DNA from: Pseudomonas sp. P818
Lineage (GTDB): Bacteria; Pseudomonadota; Gammaproteobacteria; Pseudomonadales; Pseudomonadaceae
Length of the DNA stretch: 64,000 nt
Assembly (NCBI RefSeq): GCF_000418555.1
Contig: NZ_ATKM01000017.1
Span: 1-64,000, forward strand
Direction: 5' to 3'
The notes beneath the pieces were generated by a model. The model saw only the letters and a program-made list of their open reading frames with translations, made no database searches and was not told the origin of the DNA. Shown one piece after another: positions 27,918-37,173 of this stretch; the stretch's first letter is position 1, and each line of letters begins with the position of its first letter. Position numbers and translations under genes: made by a program.

Positions 27918-28403
27918 ATGAGCCTGCGTTTTCTGCCTCTGCTACTACTCGCCGCCTTCGGCCTGGCCATCGCCGGTGAGCTCGATTACCCACTCGACGC
28001 CCCCGCGCCGGACGGTCGCCGGCCCGGCGGCACCCTCAGTCAGACACTGCCGGCACCGGTGCTGGGCAACGAGGAGAACAAGGACCTGCGCCGCGAGCGC
28101 AATTATCCGGAGCAACCCCCGACCATCCCGCACAGCATTCGCGGCTACCAGGTGGACGCCAACGGCAACAAGTGCCTGACCTGTCACAGCCGGGCCGGCA
28201 GCGCCCGCAGCCAGGCGCCGATGATCAGCATCACCCACTACATGGACCGCGATGGTCAGCCGCTGGCTGCGGTGTCACCACGGCGCTACTTCTGCACCCA
28301 GTGCCATGTGACCCAGCAGGAGGTCAAACCCCTGATCGGCAACAGCTTCCGCAATATCGACCACCTGCTCGAAGACGAAGCAGCCGGCACCGCGAAACCC
28401 TGA
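27918..28403 (+). CDS. napB: NapB, diheme cytochrome c of nitrate reductase
   Basis: A 161-residue periplasmic protein: signal peptide of about 19 residues, then two heme sites CLTCH and CTQCH, the NapB pattern. It passes electrons from NapC to NapA. It starts 12 bp after napA with GAGGAG upstream. Confidence 0.92.
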   Translation: MSLRFLPLLLLAAFGLAIAGELDYPLDAPAPDGRRPGGTLSQTLPAPVLGNEENKDLRRERNYPEQPPTIPHSIRGYQVDANGNKCLTCHSRAGSARSQAPMISITHYMDRDGQPLAAVSPRRYFCTQCHVTQQEVKPLIGNSFRNIDHLLEDEAAGTAKP

Positions 28404-28405
28404 GA

Positions 28406-28544
28406 GGCTTATGAAGAAATCGTCGCGAGCGAAGGCAGATCGCGTTTCGCCTGCGCGCAGCAAGCGGAGTGTATTGAAATACATGAGCATTGCGAGCACA
28501 GCCGAAATGCGAGATGCCGAGCGCAGTAGATTTATTCACAAGCC
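28406..28544. repeat. 139-bp palindromic element in the napB-napC gap (MITE/REPIN-like)
   Basis: Its ends are inverted repeats GGCTTATGAAGAAATC (28406-28421) and, on the other strand, GGCTTGTGAATAAATC (28529-28544), 14 of 16 matching. Similarity between the two arms continues inward (TCGCRTTTCG), to a central palindrome TGTATTGAAATACA (28470-28483). The unit starts 2 bp after the napB stop and contains no gene. Shape suggests a non-autonomous mobile repeat. Confidence 0.65.
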
Positions 28545-28557
28545 GTGAGGAGCCCCC

Positions 28558-29154
28558 ATGAAGTCGTTAATGACCCTGTTCAAGGAATACTGGGACATCC
28601 TGCGTCGCCCGAGCGTGCATTACAGCCTGGGCTTTCTCACCCTGGGCGGTTTCATCGCCGGGATCATCTTCTGGGGCGGCTTCAACACCGCGCTGGAAGC
28701 CACCAACACCGAGCAGTTCTGCATCTCCTGTCACGAGATGCGCGACAACGTCTATGTGGAGCTGCAGGACACCATTCACTACAGCAACCGCTCCGGGGTG
28801 CGCGCCACCTGCCCGGACTGCCACGTGCCGCACCAGTGGACGGACAAGATCGCGCGCAAGATGCAGGCATCCAAGGAGGTCTGGGGCAAGATCTTCGGCA
28901 CCATCAATACCCGCGACAAGTTCCTCGCCCACCGTCGTGAGCTGGCCGAGCACGAGTGGGCCAGGCTCAAGGCCAACGACTCGCTGGAGTGCCGCAACTG
29001 CCACAACTTCGACTACATGGACTTCACCAAACAGAGCCCGCGCGCACGGCAGATGCACTCCAGCGCGCTGGCCAGCGGTGAAGCCACCTGTATCGATTGC
29101 CACAAGGGCATCGCCCACCAGTTGCCGGACATGAGCGGCGTACCGGGCTGGTAA
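28558..29154 (+). CDS. napC: NapC/NirT tetraheme quinol dehydrogenase
   Basis: A 198-residue membrane-anchored cytochrome: one N-terminal helix (about 23-42) and four heme motifs CISCH, CPDCH, CRNCH and CIDCH. It oxidises quinol and feeds NapB/NapA. Separated from napB by the 139-bp palindromic element, so its expression may depend on read-through of that element. A hairpin terminator follows. Confidence 0.93.
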   Translation: MKSLMTLFKEYWDILRRPSVHYSLGFLTLGGFIAGIIFWGGFNTALEATNTEQFCISCHEMRDNVYVELQDTIHYSNRSGVRATCPDCHVPHQWTDKIARKMQASKEVWGKIFGTINTRDKFLAHRRELAEHEWARLKANDSLECRNCHNFDYMDFTKQSPRARQMHSSALASGEATCIDCHKGIAHQLPDMSGVPGW

Positions 29155-29159
29155 GACAG

Positions 29160-29179
29160 GCACCGCTTGTTAGCGGTGC
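29160..29179. terminator. Hairpin between convergent napC and the TlpA-like gene
   Basis: Perfect 8-bp stem GCACCGCT/AGCGGTGC with loop TGTT, 5 bp after napC. No clear T-run on either strand; probably marks the end of both transcripts. Confidence 0.55.
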
Positions 29180-29196
29180 TCAGCTCTTGCGCTGGC

Positions 29197-29673
29197 CTAT
29201 TCGCCACGCAGGCGTTCGAGATGTGCGAGCAGCCCGGCGGAGGTCTGCTCACCTACCAGGCGCTCACGCAGTTTGCCATCGGCATCGACGATGTAGGTCA
29301 CCGGCAGTACATCGTTGCGCGGCAATTCGAAACGCGCTGCCGGGTCCTGCGCCAGAACGGTAAAGCGGATGTCGAAGCTGTCTGCCGCACGTTTGAGGTC
29401 ATCGCCCTGCAAGGCATCGAAGTTGACGCCGATCACCCGCGCCGAACGGGTTTTCAATGCATCCTCCAGAGCGTTGAGCTCGGGAATTTCCGTGCGACAT
29501 GGCGCGCACCACTCGGCCCAATAATTGATGACCAGCCACTGGCCATCGAGGCTGTCAGCCGTTACCTTTCGTCCATGCTGATCAGGTCCGAAATCCTCGG
29601 CGCAAGCCGTCAGCAGCAGACCGGCGCAAATTCCCAGAACAGCCTTGCAGACCACTCGGAGCCGTAAGCCCAT
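29197..29673 (-). CDS. TlpA/ResA-like periplasmic thioredoxin (lipoprotein)
   Basis: A 158-residue thiol-disulfide protein with a lipobox LLLTAC near residue 22 and the active site WAEWCAPCRTEIP. The start MGLRLRVV is chosen because it gives a normal lipoprotein signal; upstream codons do not resemble the family. Such proteins reduce apocytochrome or other envelope disulfides. Convergent with napC, which is suggestive but not proof of a role in cytochrome assembly. Confidence 0.85.
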   Translation of the reverse strand: MGLRLRVVCKAVLGICAGLLLTACAEDFGPDQHGRKVTADSLDGQWLVINYWAEWCAPCRTEIPELNALEDALKTRSARVIGVNFDALQGDDLKRAADSFDIRFTVLAQDPAARFELPRNDVLPVTYIVDADGKLRERLVGEQTSAGLLAHLERLRGE

Positions 29674-29703
29674 GTACTCGATCCTCGTCCACTCGGGGTT
29701 GAT

Positions 29704-31110
29704 ATGACGCTGAATGCACTGCGCCTGGAAGTACCGGATATCCGCGAGAACAACAGCGTATCGCCGGCGGAAATCGCCCAGCGACTCGCGGCAGCGCGCC
29801 TGCTGGAAGCGGAACATGGCCTGCAACAGGTGCTGGGGCTGTTGTTCACGCTAAACCGCAGCGGCCTGACCTTACTGGAAAGACAGCGTGCGCTGCAAAG
29901 CTTCAGTGACGAGTATCGCCACTACGCCAGCCTCGCCAAACGCCAGCATCCGCCCAGCACGCTGTTCGTGCGCCTGTGCGGTGAGTTGGCGATCGGTTTC
30001 AAGCGCCTGCTGCTACAGATTCTGCAAGGCCGTCAGCCATCGATGCCACATCTGGCCTGGTGCCTATACATGGCCCAGCACTTCCTTGCCCAGCAGTTGC
30101 TACGCCACTATCAGCTGTACCAGGAGCCGCCCGCAGCGCTCTGGCGTGACAGCCATTTGCTGTACTGGATCGGCGAACACCAGCAGTGTCTGGACGAACC
30201 GGTAGCCGCCGCCTTCGAGCCGAAACCGGCGAGCACCCTGCGCGGGCTCTACCAGCAGATGCTGCTGTTGGCGCTGAGCAACCCCTTCCACCTCGATGAA
30301 GGTGAATGCCTGACCCTGTTCAGCGCGCTGGCACCTCTGGCGGCGCTGGCCAGATTGCAAGCCTGGGACGAGGAAGACGATGCCGAAGGTCCGCTGGTCG
30401 ATCTCGGCGGAGCACAGGCCTGCCTGAGTTTCGAACAGCCTATCGAAGGCGAAGCCGCCAACCTGCGCCGTTTCGAACTGGGCGCCCTGCTGATCGCCCT
30501 GCACGAACCTGCGCCGCTGCAAAGCGCCGAAGAACGTCAGCTTCTGGAACGGGTGCGCCAGCACTGGCTGGGGCGCCAGCAACGTCGCCACGAACGCGCC
30601 GAGCTGGATGGCCAATGCAGTCTGGTGGTCGGCCTGCCGGCCATCCATGCCCAGCTGCTGGACAAACTGCCGCAGCGCACCGAGGCGCAGTTGCTCGACG
30701 CCAGCCCCGGTGGCGCACGCCTGCTGTGCAACGCCGATGAAGGCGCACAGTTGCAGGTCGGGCAGCTGGTTCTGCTGCTCACCAGCGGCACGCCGACCCT
30801 CGCTCTGGTGCGCTGGCGTCACCAGGGCAGCGAAGGCCTGCACCTTGGCCTGCGCTACCTCAAGGGCCTGCCGCGGCCGGTCTGGTTGCGCCGCGCGCCC
30901 AACGCCCAGACTCACCCCGGCGTATTGCAGAGCACGCCGGCCCCTGGCAACGGCTGGTACCACGGGCTGTGGCTACCCAATGGCCAGTTCAGCGTCGACG
31001 AACACCTGTGGTTGCAACTGGCCAACGTACACAACCAGGCGATAGTGCCGCTTCCCGAAAGCAACCTGCAGACATCGGCAGTCACCCGCCACCCTCTGCG
31101 CCTGGCCTGA
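29704..31110 (+). CDS. Conserved protein with C-terminal PilZ-like segment
   Basis: A 468-residue soluble protein. The first 330 residues are mostly helical and Leu/Gln-rich without a domain I can name. Residues about 340-400 (LLDASPGGARLLCNADEGAQLQVGQLVLLL) resemble a PilZ barrel (the D/NxSxxG motif appears as DASPGG), hinting at cyclic-di-GMP binding, although the upstream RxxxR is not obvious. Divergent from the TlpA-like gene. Function unknown. Confidence 0.55.
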   Translation: MTLNALRLEVPDIRENNSVSPAEIAQRLAAARLLEAEHGLQQVLGLLFTLNRSGLTLLERQRALQSFSDEYRHYASLAKRQHPPSTLFVRLCGELAIGFKRLLLQILQGRQPSMPHLAWCLYMAQHFLAQQLLRHYQLYQEPPAALWRDSHLLYWIGEHQQCLDEPVAAAFEPKPASTLRGLYQQMLLLALSNPFHLDEGECLTLFSALAPLAALARLQAWDEEDDAEGPLVDLGGAQACLSFEQPIEGEAANLRRFELGALLIALHEPAPLQSAEERQLLERVRQHWLGRQQRRHERAELDGQCSLVVGLPAIHAQLLDKLPQRTEAQLLDASPGGARLLCNADEGAQLQVGQLVLLLTSGTPTLALVRWRHQGSEGLHLGLRYLKGLPRPVWLRRAPNAQTHPGVLQSTPAPGNGWYHGLWLPNGQFSVDEHLWLQLANVHNQAIVPLPESNLQTSAVTRHPLRLA

Positions 31111-31225
31111 TACGCGAAACTGCGACCGCAGTCACGTGGTCGGTCTGCCGAGTGCACAGTTTCGTCCGCGACGAGCTGCTTATAATTTCCTGGCACTCAA
31201 GTCTCACCCTGCCTGGAATTTCACC

Positions 31226-31618
31226 ATGTCCCAAGTGCAAGACAAGCTGATTGGCTCCGTGCCCTCGCGCATCGTCGACGTCGCTCAACTGCTGGTCACG
31301 CCCTACGAGGGTCGTGTGGCCGAATACAACATCGCCACCTGGTTGCACTTGCCGGGGCTGGCCAACCTGCCGGTATCGCTACTGGTGAGTTATCGCGACG
31401 GCGACAAGCGCCGCGAGGTCAGCGTCGACCACGGTAAGGTCAACGCCCATGGCAAGATCCTGCTCTCGGGCATCGCACGCATGCCGGTGCGGCAGAAGAT
31501 CGAAGACATGCAGGTGCGCCTGCGCTCGGCGGTGCCGGCGCAAAGCCTGGTGGTCGAGGAGTTCTTCGTTCAGGCCGTCGAACTGGCCAGTAGCGAGAGC
31601 CGCCAGGCCATGGCCTGA
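31226..31618 (+). CDS. Conserved hypothetical protein
   Basis: A 130-residue soluble protein (MSQVQDKLIGSVPSRIVDVA...). No signal peptide or membrane helix, and no catalytic motif I recognise. The ATG at 31226 is preferred over an earlier in-frame start because the intervening codons are unlike the rest. Followed by a strong terminator. Confidence 0.75.
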   Translation: MSQVQDKLIGSVPSRIVDVAQLLVTPYEGRVAEYNIATWLHLPGLANLPVSLLVSYRDGDKRREVSVDHGKVNAHGKILLSGIARMPVRQKIEDMQVRLRSAVPAQSLVVEEFFVQAVELASSESRQAMA

Positions 31619-31634
31619 AGCCGCACGAATAGAC

Positions 31635-31663
31635 AAAAACCCCGCGCATCGTCGCGGGGTTTT
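31635..31663. terminator. Bidirectional intrinsic terminator
   Basis: AAAACCCCGCG and CGCGGGGTTTT face each other over a short loop, giving a U-run on both strands between two convergent genes. Confidence 0.92.
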
Positions 31664-31667
31664 GCTT

Positions 31668-31868
31668 TCAAGCGGAGGAAACTTCCGCGCTGGGCGGGGG
31701 CAATGAATTCGAATTGGCGGTTTCAGCCTGCGGGGTTTCGCTAACCGCGTGCTCGAGCAACGATTCCGGCCAGCTGGCGAAACGCAACCCGGTGATCCGG
31801 TTGAGGCGCTTCAGCGCCTCCTGGGGATCGCGCCGATGGAGGTGAATGATCCTGTCTTTGCCTGTCAT
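31668..31868 (-). CDS. Small conserved hypothetical protein
   Basis: A 66-residue protein opening MTGKDRIIHLHRRDPQEALK and continuing RLNRITGLRFASWPESLLE, then a low-complexity tail. AAGGA lies about 11 nt upstream of the ATG. The N-terminal half looks like a conserved Pseudomonas family I half-recognise; function unknown. Confidence 0.6.
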   Translation of the reverse strand: MTGKDRIIHLHRRDPQEALKRLNRITGLRFASWPESLLEHAVSETPQAETANSNSLPPPSAEVSSA

Positions 31869-32016
31869 TACTGCATGCATCCTTAACGACCCTGCCCTGC
31901 TGGCAGTTCGATAGCAAATGCTCCTGCGATTGCCAGAAGCGTGCCAGCCTCCCCAGCACTGCATTCATTGACGTCCAGGCCGCAATCAAAGCCACAGCAC
32001 CACTAGGCTAGGCCGT

Positions 32017-33267
32017 TTACTGACGTTTTTTGTCACCCAGCATCAGCCACTCACCCTTGCCCGGCAACCACTCCGCCAGGCTGGCACCAAACTGCTCTTC
32101 ACGCTCAGCCTGCATACGTTCCAGCCCCTCGCGCAGCGCCGGATACCAGGGCTCGTCGAGCTGTACCGGGAGTTGCGACAGGCTCGGCAATGGCCAGGGG
32201 CTGCACTCGAGCAGCCTGTAAACGGGGAAGGTGTGCAAGTCCCGGCACAAGATCCAGCCGCCACCGCTGGCTTTGCACGCCAGATGCTCACGTTCGAGAA
32301 AGTCCATCACCTGACCCCACTCGTCCTCTGGCAAACGCCAGCCAGCACGCTGCATGTCGCCATAATGCAGGGCTTCGCCTTTCTGCTGGCGCTTCAACAA
32401 CAGACGAAGCACCACCAGCACTATCAGGCCCTTGGGGATAGGATCACGGCGCCAGTGGCGTGGCTGCGAAAGACCGTACACCAGCTCGGCGCCGAGCAGC
32501 ACGATCAGCCAGGAGAGGTAGATCCATACCAGAAACAGCGGCACCGTGGCGAAGGCGCCATAGATCAGGTGATAGCCAGGGAACAGGCGCACGTAGAGAC
32601 CGAACAGCGCTTTGGCGATCTCGAACAGCACGGCGCTGAACAGGCCGCCAAGCATCGCATGACGCAGCGGTACGCGGGTATTGGGGACTGCCGCATAGAG
32701 CAGGGTGAAGGCCGCGATACTCGACATCAGCGGCGTGAAGCTCAGCAGCGTCTTGGCGCCGACCACGGCATCCGGCCCGGAAATCAGCGACAGAGAGGCG
32801 ATATAAGTACTGACCGCGAACCCAGCGCCGAGCAGCAGAGGCCCGAGGCTGAGAATCGCCCAGTAGAGCAGGAAACTGGACATGCCACGGCGCGGCTGGC
32901 GCACCCGCCAGATCACGTTGAAGGTTTTCTCGATGGTCACCAGCATGAGGAAGGCGGTCACCGCCAGCAGCCCCACACCGAACCAGGTCAGTTGCCGCGC
33001 CTGCGAGGTGAACTCGCGCAGGTATTCCTGCACCGTCTCGCCGGTGGACGGTACGAAGTTGTGGAAGATGAAGCCCTGGATCTCCTCGCCCACGCCCTGG
33101 AACGCCGGAATCGCCGAAAGCATGGCGAAGGTCACGGTCATCATCGGCACCACGGCGAACAACGTCGTATAGGTCAACGCCGCTGCATTGCCAGCGCCAC
33201 GGTTCTCCACGAAGCGCTTGTAAAGACTCAGCCAGAATCCCAGCCAATCCTTGAGACGAACCTGCAT
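32017..33267 (-). CDS. YihY/BrkB-family membrane protein
   Basis: A 416-residue protein with six or so membrane helices in residues 30-270 and the family segment [19 protein letters not shown]. The last 130 residues are a soluble winged-helix-like extension. Older annotations call the family ribonuclease BN, which is not supported. GGAGAGG precedes the ATG. Function unknown. Confidence 0.9.
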   Translation of the reverse strand: MQVRLKDWLGFWLSLYKRFVENRGAGNAAALTYTTLFAVVPMMTVTFAMLSAIPAFQGVGEEIQGFIFHNFVPSTGETVQEYLREFTSQARQLTWFGVGLLAVTAFLMLVTIEKTFNVIWRVRQPRRGMSSFLLYWAILSLGPLLLGAGFAVSTYIASLSLISGPDAVVGAKTLLSFTPLMSSIAAFTLLYAAVPNTRVPLRHAMLGGLFSAVLFEIAKALFGLYVRLFPGYHLIYGAFATVPLFLVWIYLSWLIVLLGAELVYGLSQPRHWRRDPIPKGLIVLVVLRLLLKRQQKGEALHYGDMQRAGWRLPEDEWGQVMDFLEREHLACKASGGGWILCRDLHTFPVYRLLECSPWPLPSLSQLPVQLDEPWYPALREGLERMQAEREEQFGASLAEWLPGKGEWLMLGDKKRQ

Positions 33268-33402
33268 GACCTCTCCTTAGCCCCCAAACCTAAACAGACA
33301 GTACGCCGCGTGAAAAGGTCGCACGAAGCAGCGGTCGGTTCGCGTGCATCCGCGCATCAGGCGGTTAGAATAGCCGCCACTTCAAGCCGGATGCGAGCCA
33401 CC

Positions 33403-34349
<947 letters not shown>

Positions 34350-34351
34350 TC

Positions 34352-34762
34352 GTGGCCCGAGCCAAGAAACCTCTGCCCAGCCTCGAATGGCTGGAGCCGC
34401 GGGTCAAACTCAGCCGAGCGCTGAGCCTGTTCAGTTTCATCGCCCTGCTGACCTTGCTGCTGGTATGGAACCTGGCCTTCGCCGATCTGCATGGAGCCCG
34501 CGTCGGCGTGGTACTGGCGATCCAGCTGCTGCCACTGGCCCTGCTCGCACCCGGCATATTCATGGGCAACGCCCGTGCTCATGCCTGGGCCTGCTTCGTG
34601 GTCAACCTCTATTTCATTCAGGGCGTACTCGCCGCCATCGACCCGGCACGCGCGTTGTTCGGTGCTCTCGAGGCGGTTATCAGCTTTGGCCTGTTCTGCT
34701 GCGCCCTGCTCTACACCCGCTGGCGCTTTCAGTACGACCGCAAGAAGGCCGGGGAAGCCTGA
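34352..34762 (+). CDS. DUF2069 membrane protein
   Basis: A 136-residue protein with four predicted membrane helices (about 22-42, 50-68, 75-95, 103-122). It begins with GTG two bases after the wrbA stop and its own stop overlaps the next ATG by one base, so four genes (33403-35439) form one operon. Function unknown. Confidence 0.85.
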   Translation: MARAKKPLPSLEWLEPRVKLSRALSLFSFIALLTLLLVWNLAFADLHGARVGVVLAIQLLPLALLAPGIFMGNARAHAWACFVVNLYFIQGVLAAIDPARALFGALEAVISFGLFCCALLYTRWRFQYDRKKAGEA

Positions 34763-35439
34763 TGCGTCTGGTGCTGCTGCCTGGCCTCAATGGCAGCAGC
34801 GCTCTCTTCGCCCCTTTGCTCACCGAGCTTGGGGATATCGATTGTCAGGTCCTCGAGCTGCCGGAACATGGGCCGCAGGATTATCCCAGCCTGGCCGACG
34901 CACTAATGGAGCAGCTGGGCACGGCTCCTTTCGTGTTGCTGGGCGAATCGTATTCCGGCCCTCTGGCCTACCAACTGGCCCTGCGCCAGCCCACCGGGCT
35001 GCGCGGCGTGATCTTCGCCGCCTCGTTCCTGAGCAGACCCAATCCTGCCCTGGCCCTGCTCGCGCATCTGCCGATCCCCAATGCACTGGCCACACAGCCC
35101 TGGCTGCTGCGTACCCTGTGCCTGGGTAAAACGGCAGACGCGCACATGCTGCAACGGGTGCAAAGAGAAATTCGCCGGCTGGATACACGGCTGCTGCGCA
35201 CGCGACTGGCGACACTGGCCGGCCTGCAAGCACCGACGCAACCCGTGGACCTACCCTGCCTGCACCTCTGGCCGCAGCAGGATCGCCTGGTCGCAGACGG
35301 CGCTGCAAGACGACTGGCCCAGACTTGCGGCGATATCCGCCAGATTCGCCTGGATGGTCCGCACTTCATCCTGCAGACACAGCCAAAGCTTTGTGCCAGA
35401 GCAATCGCTGAGTTCATGCAGGGAATAGTCGCGAGCTAG
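34762..35439 (+). CDS. Alpha/beta hydrolase
   Basis: A 225-residue alpha/beta hydrolase: LLPGLNGSSALFAPL (oxyanion loop), nucleophile elbow GESYSGP, Asp in WPQQDRLV and His in LDGPHFILQ. All three triad residues are visible. Substrate unknown. Last gene of the arsC-wrbA operon, ending at a palindromic repeat. Confidence 0.85.
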   Translation: MRLVLLPGLNGSSALFAPLLTELGDIDCQVLELPEHGPQDYPSLADALMEQLGTAPFVLLGESYSGPLAYQLALRQPTGLRGVIFAASFLSRPNPALALLAHLPIPNALATQPWLLRTLCLGKTADAHMLQRVQREIRRLDTRLLRTRLATLAGLQAPTQPVDLPCLHLWPQQDRLVADGAARRLAQTCGDIRQIRLDGPHFILQTQPKLCARAIAEFMQGIVAS

Positions 35440-35441
35440 CC

Positions 35442-35501
35442 CGTAGCCCGGATGAAATCCGGGATTGTGTGTCAGGATTCGCGGATTGCATCCGGGCTAC
35501 G
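35442..35501. repeat. Inverted intergenic repeat (GTAGCCCGGATG type)
   Basis: CGTAGCCCGGATGAAATCCG and CGGATTGCATCCGGGCTACG form a hairpin of nearly perfect arms. Same family as the copy at 61699. Lies between the convergent hydrolase and hda genes and may end both transcripts. Confidence 0.85.
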
Positions 35502-35532
35502 CTCTTGCTGGCAGCTTGAGGCTTGCAGCCCC

Positions 35533-36237
35533 CTACCAGCCCAGCGTTTCCTTGAGGAAGGGAATGGTCAGCTTGCGCTGCGCCTGCAGCGAGGCCTGAT
35601 CGAGGCGCTCGAGCAGTTCGAACAGCGCGCTCATGCTGCGCTCGCCACGGGTAAGGATGAAGCGACCAACCTCGTCGCTCATCTGCAAACCGCGACGTGA
35701 GGCGCGCAATTGCAGGGCGCGCAGTTTGTCCTCATCGGACAGCTCGTGCAGCTGGAAAACCAGCGCCAGGGTCAGCCGGGATTTGAGGTCGGGCAACTGA
35801 ATCGGCAACTCGCGCGGCGACATGGTGCCGGCCAGCAGCAGGCGTCGACCGCTGTCACGCAGACGGTTGAACAGGTGGAACAAGCCTTCTTCCCAGTCGC
35901 TGCGCCCCGCCACCGCATCGAGATCATCGAGGCAGACCAGCTCGCACAATTCGAGATTGTCGAGCAGCTCCGGACCGTGCTGCACCACCTCGCCGAGCGG
36001 CAGGTACACCACCGCCTCGCCACGCTGTTCGAAACGCAGGCAGGCCGCCTGCAGCAGGTGGCTGCGCCCGACGCCTTCGGCACCCCACAGGTAGATCAGG
36101 CTTTCCGTCCAGCCGGCGTCGGCCTCGCACAGACGCTCGACATAGCCCAGGGCCGCGGCGTTGGCGCCGGGGTAGTAGTTGGCGAAGGTGGCGTCATCGC
36201 GCAGACGCACCCCCAGAGGCAGCTGGATAGGTTTCAT
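35533..36237 (-). CDS. hda: Hda, regulatory inactivator of DnaA
   Basis: A 234-residue DnaA-like AAA+ protein: N-terminal clamp-binding peptide QLPLGVRL, degenerate Walker A GAEGVGRSHLL, Walker B LVCLDDLDAV, and a sensor/arginine-finger region SRLTLALVFQL. With the sliding clamp it triggers ATP hydrolysis on DnaA after initiation. Its ATG overlaps a TGA that belonged to perM before phage integration (ATGA). It now lies 34 bp from the left prophage junction, so its old operon promoter is cut off. Confidence 0.94.
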   Translation of the reverse strand: MKPIQLPLGVRLRDDATFANYYPGANAAALGYVERLCEADAGWTESLIYLWGAEGVGRSHLLQAACLRFEQRGEAVVYLPLGEVVQHGPELLDNLELCELVCLDDLDAVAGRSDWEEGLFHLFNRLRDSGRRLLLAGTMSPRELPIQLPDLKSRLTLALVFQLHELSDEDKLRALQLRASRRGLQMSDEVGRFILTRGERSMSALFELLERLDQASLQAQRKLTIPFLKETLGW

Positions 36238-36311
36238 GCTGGGGGCTCGTGGGAACCGCTTGTCTCTCCATAAAGGCCGGAAAGTTTATACCCTTCGGCT
36301 ATTCGTGTCAT
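36234..36311 (-). CDS. Possible short fusion frame: prophage start codon plus orphaned perM tail
   Basis: An ATG in the prophage (36311) opens a 25-codon frame that crosses the att core in the perM reading frame (MTRIAEGYKLSGLYGETSG...) and ends at the TGA that overlaps the hda ATG. The last 19 codons are the displaced perM C-terminus. No good ribosome site precedes it, so translation is uncertain, but if read it would restore translational coupling to hda. Confidence 0.3.
   Translation of the reverse strand: MTRIAEGYKLSGLYGETSGSHEPPA
36271..36291. repeat. attL core
   Basis: A 21-bp sequence (TAAAGGCCGGAAAGTTTATA plus C) repeated exactly at 45301-45321. It marks the left junction. On the minus strand it encodes YKLSGL and most of the next Tyr of the perM C-terminus. 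Confidence 0.95.
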
Positions 36312-36387
36312 TGCGGGTCTATTTCGTGTCAATTCAAGGGCTTAGACGTGCTTGCCGGGTCGATTACGGTTCGATCTGGGTCAGTGT

Positions 36388-36408
36388 TTTCGACACTTTT
36401 TCGACACT
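36388..36408 (+). repeat. Left copy of TTTCGACACTT-type repeat (candidate integrase arm site)
   Basis: TTTCGACACTTTTTCGACAC plus T; the same sequence with two base changes lies at 45222-45242. Each copy holds two TCGACAC heptads 10 bp apart. Located 97 bp inside attL. Confidence 0.5.
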
Positions 36409-36724
36409 AAAGGCAGTGCTCGGCTACTTTCGCTACGGTTCTCGCTGTCTGCTCTTGCTGTGACCAAAACTGGCATTGCTTGCTTAGCAGCTTCTGTTCT
36501 GCTGCCTTTTCGCTCTCTGCTTTCCTCCGCTCTTCTGCCCTTGCTTCTGACTGCTCCTTTGCCTGTTCCTTTATGCGGCGCTCTGTCTCTGCTGCTCTCT
36601 TTATTGAGCTGTCGCCGTATTCCTTGAATATATCTTCGATGCGCTCGCTTGGTGTCTTGATCTCAAGTGCTATTGCGTTCTGTAGTCCTGCTAGCGCCAA
36701 GACTAAAACCAGCATGTACTTCAT
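36407..36724 (-). CDS. Small secreted prophage protein of unknown function
   Basis: A 105-residue protein. Signal peptide MKYMLVLVLALAGLQNAIA, then a highly charged helical region (residues 45-80, rich in Glu, Lys, Arg and Ala) likely to form a coiled coil, with one Cys near residue 84 and one near 104. Divergent in direction from the phage structural genes and downstream of the repressor, i.e. expressed in the lysogen if at all. I do not recognise a family. It is the last gene before attL and hda. Confidence 0.65.
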   Translation of the reverse strand: MKYMLVLVLALAGLQNAIALEIKTPSERIEDIFKEYGDSSIKRAAETERRIKEQAKEQSEARAEERRKAESEKAAEQKLLSKQCQFWSQQEQTARTVAKVAEHCL

Positions 36725-36770
36725 GGGGTTGCACTCCTTTGCCTAAACCAGCGTTCGGCTGCTTTCTTTG

Positions 36771-37049
36771 TTAATTCGATCCCGTGCTTTGACTGGGCAA
36801 GTTTGAAAGTGCTTCGTCATATTCGGGGCTCGTTTGACCTGCTTCAGGTGCGATAAGGCCGCTTGTTAGCCAAAGAGCGTAGCGCGGGTGCATTTTTACA
36901 AGCGCTTCAATCTCTTGGGTGCTGATTCGGGTTCGCTTGTCATAGCGAACTGTTTTCCATCGTGTGCTTCCGATATCCGTTTTCCGGACAAGCTCGTCCA
37001 TCCCCGTCTTATCGACAAGCGTTCTAACGCGGTCGTCTATTGATTCCAT
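36771..37049 (-). CDS. Prophage repressor-like DNA-binding protein
   Basis: A 92-residue protein (MESIDDRVRTLVDKTGMDEL, then STRWKTVRYDKRTRISTQEIEALVKMHPRYALWLTSG). The middle part resembles a helix-turn-helix of small phage regulators, and the HPRYALWLTSG ending with PEAGQTSPEYDEA is seen in other phage-borne regulators. Its start faces an array of palindromes (37058-37122) shared with the rightward early genes. Best guess: the immunity repressor that autoregulates. Confidence 0.65.
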   Translation of the reverse strand: MESIDDRVRTLVDKTGMDELVRKTDIGSTRWKTVRYDKRTRISTQEIEALVKMHPRYALWLTSGLIAPEAGQTSPEYDEALSNLPSQSTGSN

Positions 37050-37057
37050 AATGTTCT

Positions 37058-37122
37058 AGTAATATACGGTTGTAATGTACAAAAGGCACGACACCTGCTG
37101 TATATTACAGGTGTAGATTACA
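37058..37122. promoter_or_regulatory. Prophage operator array (four GTA-N3-TAC palindromes)
   Basis: Between the leftward repressor and rightward early genes lie AGTAATATACG (37058-37068), TGTAATGTACA (37071-37081), TGTATATTACA (37099-37109) and TGTAGATTACA (37112-37122). The three full sites share TGTA-N3-TACA. Centres are 13, 28 and 13 bp apart, i.e. two close pairs. No other such cluster is visible in the window. Confidence 0.7.
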
Positions 37123-37173
37123 GACGGCTAAATGGGTGCGGGTTGCATAACCGTGGCCAGGATCAAGCCGCCA

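Noticed and set aside
36271..36291. att core as a XerCD dif site
   Set aside because: It lacks the 28-bp dif pattern, and the element carries its own tyrosine integrase.
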